NCBI GenBank assembly: GCA_017613335.1 | Contig: JAGAEB010000029.1 | Span: 1 to 26,227 of the forward strand | Length of the DNA: 26,227 nt | From: Methanosarcinaceae archaeon | Lineage (GTDB): Archaea > Halobacteriota > Methanosarcinia > Methanosarcinales > Methanosarcinaceae | Direction of reading: 5' to 3' | Shown here: positions 23,115-26,227 of the stretch, piece after piece | Numbering within the stretch: position 1 is the stretch's first letter | How the letters are laid out: every line of letters starts with the position of its first letter | Program-made: the position numbers and the translations under genes | Notes under the pieces: generated by a model | Databases searched by the model: none | What the model saw: only the letters and a program-made list of their open reading frames with translations | What the model was told of the DNA's origin: nothing

Positions 23115-24878
23115 TCAGACTCTCTGTTCGATCTCGTTCTTCATTTTTGCAATGAAGAGGTCGAGGTGTGTGGAGATGGTGTTGTCGTTTTCTCTCAGGC
23201 GGACGGAGATGCTGTTTTCAGCAACTTCTTTTTCGCCGATGATGATCATGTACGGAACGCGGCCGACCTGGCGGGCTTCACGGATCTTGTAGCCCATGGT
23301 CTCGTTGCGGTCGTCGAATTTGCAGCGGATGTTGCTTTCGCGGAGCGTCTCGTAGACTTTTTCAGCGTAGTCTTTGCTCTTTTCGGAGACCGGGATGACG
23401 ACGACCTGGGTCGGGGACAGCCAGACCGGGAATTTGCCGGCGAAGTGTTCGGTCAGGATGCCGAAGAAGCGTTCGATGGAACCGAAGCAGACGCGGTGGA
23501 GCATGATCGGGCGTTTTTTGGAGCCGTCCTCGTCGACGTATTCGAGTTCGAAGTTCTGCGGGAGCTGGAAGTCGAGCTGAATGGTACCGCACTGCCAGGT
23601 ACGGCCGAGGCAGTCACGGAGGTGGAAGTCGATCTTCGGGCCGTAGAAGGCGCCGTCGCCGGCGTTGATGGTGTATGCAAGACCCATCTTGTCAAGCGCG
23701 TTGATGAGACCGTTCGTTGCATCTTCCCAGTCTTCGTCGCTCCCCATGCTGTTTTCCGGGCGGGTGGAGAGTTCGACGAAGTATTCGAAACCGAATTTCG
23801 TATAGACCTCATTGATCAGTTTTATGACGCCGACGATTTCGTCCGTGATCTGGCTGCGGCGCATGAAGATGTGGGCATCGTCCTGCGTGAAGCAGCGGAC
23901 ACGGAAAAGACCCTGGAGAGCGCCGCGGATCTCATGGCGGTGGACGAGGCCGAGTTCGCCGACGCGCATCGGAAGGTCGCGGTAGCTGTGGGGTTCGCTC
24001 TTATAGACGAGAACACCGCCCGGACAGTTCATCGGCTTGACGGCGAAATCTTCATCGTCGATCCGGGTCGTGTACATGTTGTCCTTGTAGTGCGCCCAGT
24101 GACCGCTCGTCTCCCAGAGCTGACGGTTGAGGATGATCGGCGTGGAAATTTCGACGTAGCCGGCTTTTCTGTGGATGTCGCGCCAGTAATTGATGAGTTC
24201 GTTTTTGACGACCATGCCGCCGGGCAGGAAGAACGGGAAGCCCGGTCCTTCATCGCAGAGCATGAAGAGACCCATTTCTTTGCCGATGCGGCGGTGGTCA
24301 CGTTTTTCCGCTTCTTCCTGAAGTTTGAGGTATTCGTCAAGCTCTTTCTGGTTGCGGAAGGCGATACCGTTGATGCGGGTCAGCATTTTGTTGTCTTTGT
24401 CATTTTTCCAGTAGGCACCGGACTGGTGGGTGATCTTGAACGCTTTGAGGCCTTTGGTGTAGCACAGGTGCGGACCGGTGCACATATCGAGATAGTCGCC
24501 CTGCTGATAGAAACTGATCTCGACGTCTTCCGGAAGATCGTCGATGTGTTCGAGTTTGTATTTGGCGCCGTGTTCCGCCATCAGTTTTTTGGCTTCTTCG
24601 CGGGAAAGGATGAACGGTTTGATCGGGAGATTTGCTTTGATGATCTTCTGCATCTCAGCTTCGATGGCTGCAAAGTCGTCATCGGAAAGTTTTGCGTCTC
24701 CCAGGTCGACGTCGTAATAGAATCCTTTCTCCGTGGCCGGACCGTATGCAAAATCAGCCTGCGGATACAGATGTTTGATCGCCTGTGCCATGATGTGCGC
24801 AGCGGAGTGACGGATGACCTGAAGTTCATCTTCGGCCGGGCATTCGCCGATCTCGCCGTTACTGTAAATAATCTTCAT
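23115..24878 (-). CDS. thrS: Threonyl-tRNA synthetase, bacterial-type without TGS domain
   Basis: The enzyme charges tRNA-Thr. From ATG 24878 it has 587 residues. The editing domain is of the bacterial N2 type, with H24 and H28 in RHSAAHIMAQ and C133 and H137 in DMCTGPHL. The class II core carries the zinc ligands C285 (KPMNCPGG) and H336 (QDDAHIF), a third His in MLHRVCFGSIERF, and the motif 2 region HRHEIRGALQGLFRVRCF. The anticodon-binding domain is at the end (VVVIPVSEKSKDYAEK). The usual N-terminal TGS domain of about 60 residues is missing. Archaeal ThrS normally has an unrelated DTD-like editing domain, so this gene is probably bacterial in origin. ATG 24878 is preferred over ATG 24893 because AAGGA is spaced seven bases from it. 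Confidence 0.93.
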   Translation of the reverse strand: MKIIYSNGEIGECPAEDELQVIRHSAAHIMAQAIKHLYPQADFAYGPATEKGFYYDVDLGDAKLSDDDFAAIEAEMQKIIKANLPIKPFILSREEAKKLMAEHGAKYKLEHIDDLPEDVEISFYQQGDYLDMCTGPHLCYTKGLKAFKITHQSGAYWKNDKDNKMLTRINGIAFRNQKELDEYLKLQEEAEKRDHRRIGKEMGLFMLCDEGPGFPFFLPGGMVVKNELINYWRDIHRKAGYVEISTPIILNRQLWETSGHWAHYKDNMYTTRIDDEDFAVKPMNCPGGVLVYKSEPHSYRDLPMRVGELGLVHRHEIRGALQGLFRVRCFTQDDAHIFMRRSQITDEIVGVIKLINEVYTKFGFEYFVELSTRPENSMGSDEDWEDATNGLINALDKMGLAYTINAGDGAFYGPKIDFHLRDCLGRTWQCGTIQLDFQLPQNFELEYVDEDGSKKRPIMLHRVCFGSIERFFGILTEHFAGKFPVWLSPTQVVVIPVSEKSKDYAEKVYETLRESNIRCKFDDRNETMGYKIREARQVGRVPYMIIIGEKEVAENSISVRLRENDNTISTHLDLFIAKMKNEIEQRV

Positions 24879-24893
24879 TTTTAAATCCTTCAT

Positions 24894-25173
24894 AAATCCT
24901 GACGGAAATATCGGATCACCGCCGGAAAAATAACCGGGACGGTCACCGGAAATCTGTCAGAAGTCTGTAAAATGATAGAGAAGTCTGTTAAAAGATGTGC
25001 TTTCAATGGATCCTCAGGTATAAATCTGTTTTTCAACGTGATACTGTCAGATTTGACAGAGATCGGAATAAGCGGAAGAACGACCTTGTCTCTTTCTGCC
25101 TGGACTCTTTCTGCCGGGTCTCTTTCTGTCAGGACAGCGGATCTTTTGTGCCCGTTCGGGCAGGATATCCTCT
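24894..25173. other. Gap between DUF5714 gene and thrS
   Basis: No gene is seen. A TATA-like CAGATTTATACC (about 25018-25029, minus strand) would give thrS a leader of about 120 bases. A TCTTTCTG(CC) word is repeated three times at 25087-25135. No T-box structure is evident. Confidence 0.35.
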
Positions 25174-25890
25174 TCATTCTGTTTCGTTGCGGGTGCGGTG
25201 GTTTATCTTCGAAAAAGGGCATCTCTTTCCGATACACTGATTATTCTGTTCTGACCGTGAACAGACAATTTCAGATTTTTTCATCTCCACGCCGAAATGA
25301 TCTTTTACAAAATCGATCGCAGCCAGAACGGACAGATAGGAATCTCTCTTGCAGCAGCGCGGGCCGCCGATCTCTCCGATCGCCCCCAGAGACTTTGCAG
25401 TCATGCGGTGAGCAAGCGCAAAAGGTTCCTGCGTCAGCGGCGTCGATTCGGAAATGACAGAAACGAACATGCCTGTGCTGATCCCGGCGCCGCAGGCGCC
25501 CCAGAAACCGCAGGCGCCTCCCGGCACGCATCTGCCGCGGCTCATCATTTCCGTCAATGCAGGTTCAAGTTCAATCTTCCCGCCTGCATTCCGGTAAGCC
25601 GTCAACAATGCTGCGCCGACCATCACATGATGTTCGGGGCCGTGCATATGGCAGAACGGCAATGCCGTCATCTTCCCGAGGATCTCCGCCGGATCCTTTG
25701 ATGACTCGTCCAGACACAGCCCGATGATCGCATCCGTTCCGGCGGTATGACATGCATTGCATACATAATGACCGTTAACGCAACGTGCCTTACTCATCTC
25801 TTTTCCGCGGCAGATCGCACACCCGGCAGGCTCATCTTTTTCCGAATACACCAGCGGCGCTTTGCATATCAGACATTCATCTCCCGTCAT
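25174..25890 (-). CDS. DUF5714 cysteine-rich protein
   Basis: The protein has 238 residues, is rich in Cys and His, and its function is unknown. Motifs in order: C-L-I-C near the N-terminus, then CAICRGKEM, C-V-N-G-H-Y-V-C-N-A-C-H, LPFCHMHGPEHHVMVG, RCVPGGACGFWGACGAGIS, and GGPRCCKRDSY. This matches the DUF5714 family, found mostly in methanogens and anaerobic bacteria. The clustered Cys and His suggest one or more metal or Fe-S sites. That is inference. ATG 25890 follows GGGGAG at close spacing. ATG 25905 is possible, but AGAAGG abuts it directly. A TATA-like AATAAATATATATC lies at 25974-25990 on this strand, about 90 bases upstream. Confidence 0.75.
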   Translation of the reverse strand: MTGDECLICKAPLVYSEKDEPAGCAICRGKEMSKARCVNGHYVCNACHTAGTDAIIGLCLDESSKDPAEILGKMTALPFCHMHGPEHHVMVGAALLTAYRNAGGKIELEPALTEMMSRGRCVPGGACGFWGACGAGISTGMFVSVISESTPLTQEPFALAHRMTAKSLGAIGEIGGPRCCKRDSYLSVLAAIDFVKDHFGVEMKKSEIVCSRSEQNNQCIGKRCPFSKINHRTRNETE

Positions 25891-25973
25891 GATCTCCCCG
25901 AACATCCTTCTTTTCTTACGATTCTGCGCTGCCCGGCAACAACCGAACGATGCAGTCGACCAGGTCTTGCTTA

Positions 25974-25990
25974 TGATATATATTTATTGA
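25974..25990 (-). promoter_or_regulatory. TATA-like box of the DUF5714 gene
   Basis: CAATAAATATATATC on the minus strand predicts transcription from about 25955 and a leader of about 65 bases. Confidence 0.45.
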
Positions 25991-26057
25991 CCTCTCCGCG
26001 TTCGCCGGATATTTCAGAAATCTGAAAATACGATTTCAGAAATCGGTGTTTCGGAAA

Positions 26058-26227
26058 CAGTCTCTCAAAAAAACAGTCTCTCAAAAAAACAGTCTCTCAA
26101 AAAAACAGTCTCTCAAAAAAAACAGTCTCTCAAAAAAAACAGTCTCTCAAAAAACAGTCTCTCAAAAAACAGTCTCTCAAAAAACAGTCTCTCAAAAAAC
26201 AGTCTCTCAAAAAACAGTCTCTCAAAA
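26058..26227. repeat. Short tandem array CAGTCTCTC-A(n) running off the window
   Basis: Eleven copies of CAGTCTCTC, each followed by a run of A, start at 26058, 26074, 26090, 26106, 26123, 26140, 26155, 26170, 26185, 26200 and 26215. The A-run is 7,7,7, then 8,8, then 6 in the later copies, giving unit lengths of 16, 17 and 15. The last copy is cut by the window end, so the array is longer than seen. Confidence 0.93.

Noticed and set aside
23166..24884. 572-residue plus-strand frame
   Set aside because: It is the antisense of thrS, open because of codon bias. The thrS strand has full family motifs.
26058..26227. CRISPR-like repeat at the window end
   Set aside because: The period is 15-17 bases, with only an A-run of varying length between copies. 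This is far too short for CRISPR repeats and spacers.

Overview
The window looks like an archaeal chromosome, most likely a methanogen of the Methanomicrobiales type (for example a gut Methanocorpusculum relative). The lineage is an inference. Three things support it. The gene set is archaeal: class I HMG-CoA reductase, the small subunit of archaeal phosphomevalonate dehydratase, a two-ATPase CDC48/VAT protein, the archaeal CobT family (TIGR00303), a PRC-barrel miniprotein, DUF5714 and two DUF4013 membrane proteins. AT-rich TATA-like boxes lie about 25 bases upstream of start sites. Many starts also carry a GGAG-type ribosome binding site. Two enzymes look bacterial: a single-chain PurL of 1268 residues and a ThrS with bacterial-type editing domain and no TGS domain. 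Both may have been acquired from bacteria.

Layout. 1-1158: the tail of an unrecognised gene, a strong terminator, a degenerate 27-bp tandem repeat, and a ferredoxin-nitroreductase gene (-). 1397-5203: fused purL (-), divergent from a cation diffusion facilitator (+). 6791-8692: DUF126 phosphomevalonate dehydratase small subunit, then a B12-binding/radical SAM protein whose C-terminal tail is built from a 37-bp tandem repeat. 8846-9775 and 11219-11863: two DUF4013 membrane proteins. They flank 1.4 kb without an evident protein gene, which holds a candidate small RNA or micro-ORF unit (about 10134-10466). 11940-14097: a decaying cluster with an intact zinc-ribbon/CD225-like membrane protein, a broken copy of cobT, a second zinc-ribbon/CD225 gene without a start codon, and a frameshifted DUF2752 gene. 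14264-15322: intact cobT (-). 15782-17026: hmgA (+). 17207-17476: a perfect-looking 27-bp tandem array between convergent hmgA and nadE. 17473-18327: nadE (-), divergent from cdc48 (18405-21353, +), which has an unusual repetitive acidic N-terminal extension. 21448-22119: a putative secreted protein (-) with a stop codon in its signal peptide. 22554-22820: PRC-barrel protein. 23115-24878: thrS (-). 25174-25890: DUF5714 protein (-). 26058-26227: a short tandem array running off the end.

How it fits together. Two steps of the archaeal mevalonate pathway (HMG-CoA reductase and the phosphomevalonate dehydratase small subunit) sit 8.6 kb apart, not in one operon. Most other genes are single housekeeping units with their own promoter and terminator. 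The most distinctive trait is the density of short tandem repeats, in spacers, in a leader, and inside or at the ends of coding sequences. The second is the patch of duplicated, decaying genes at 11.9-14.1 kb.
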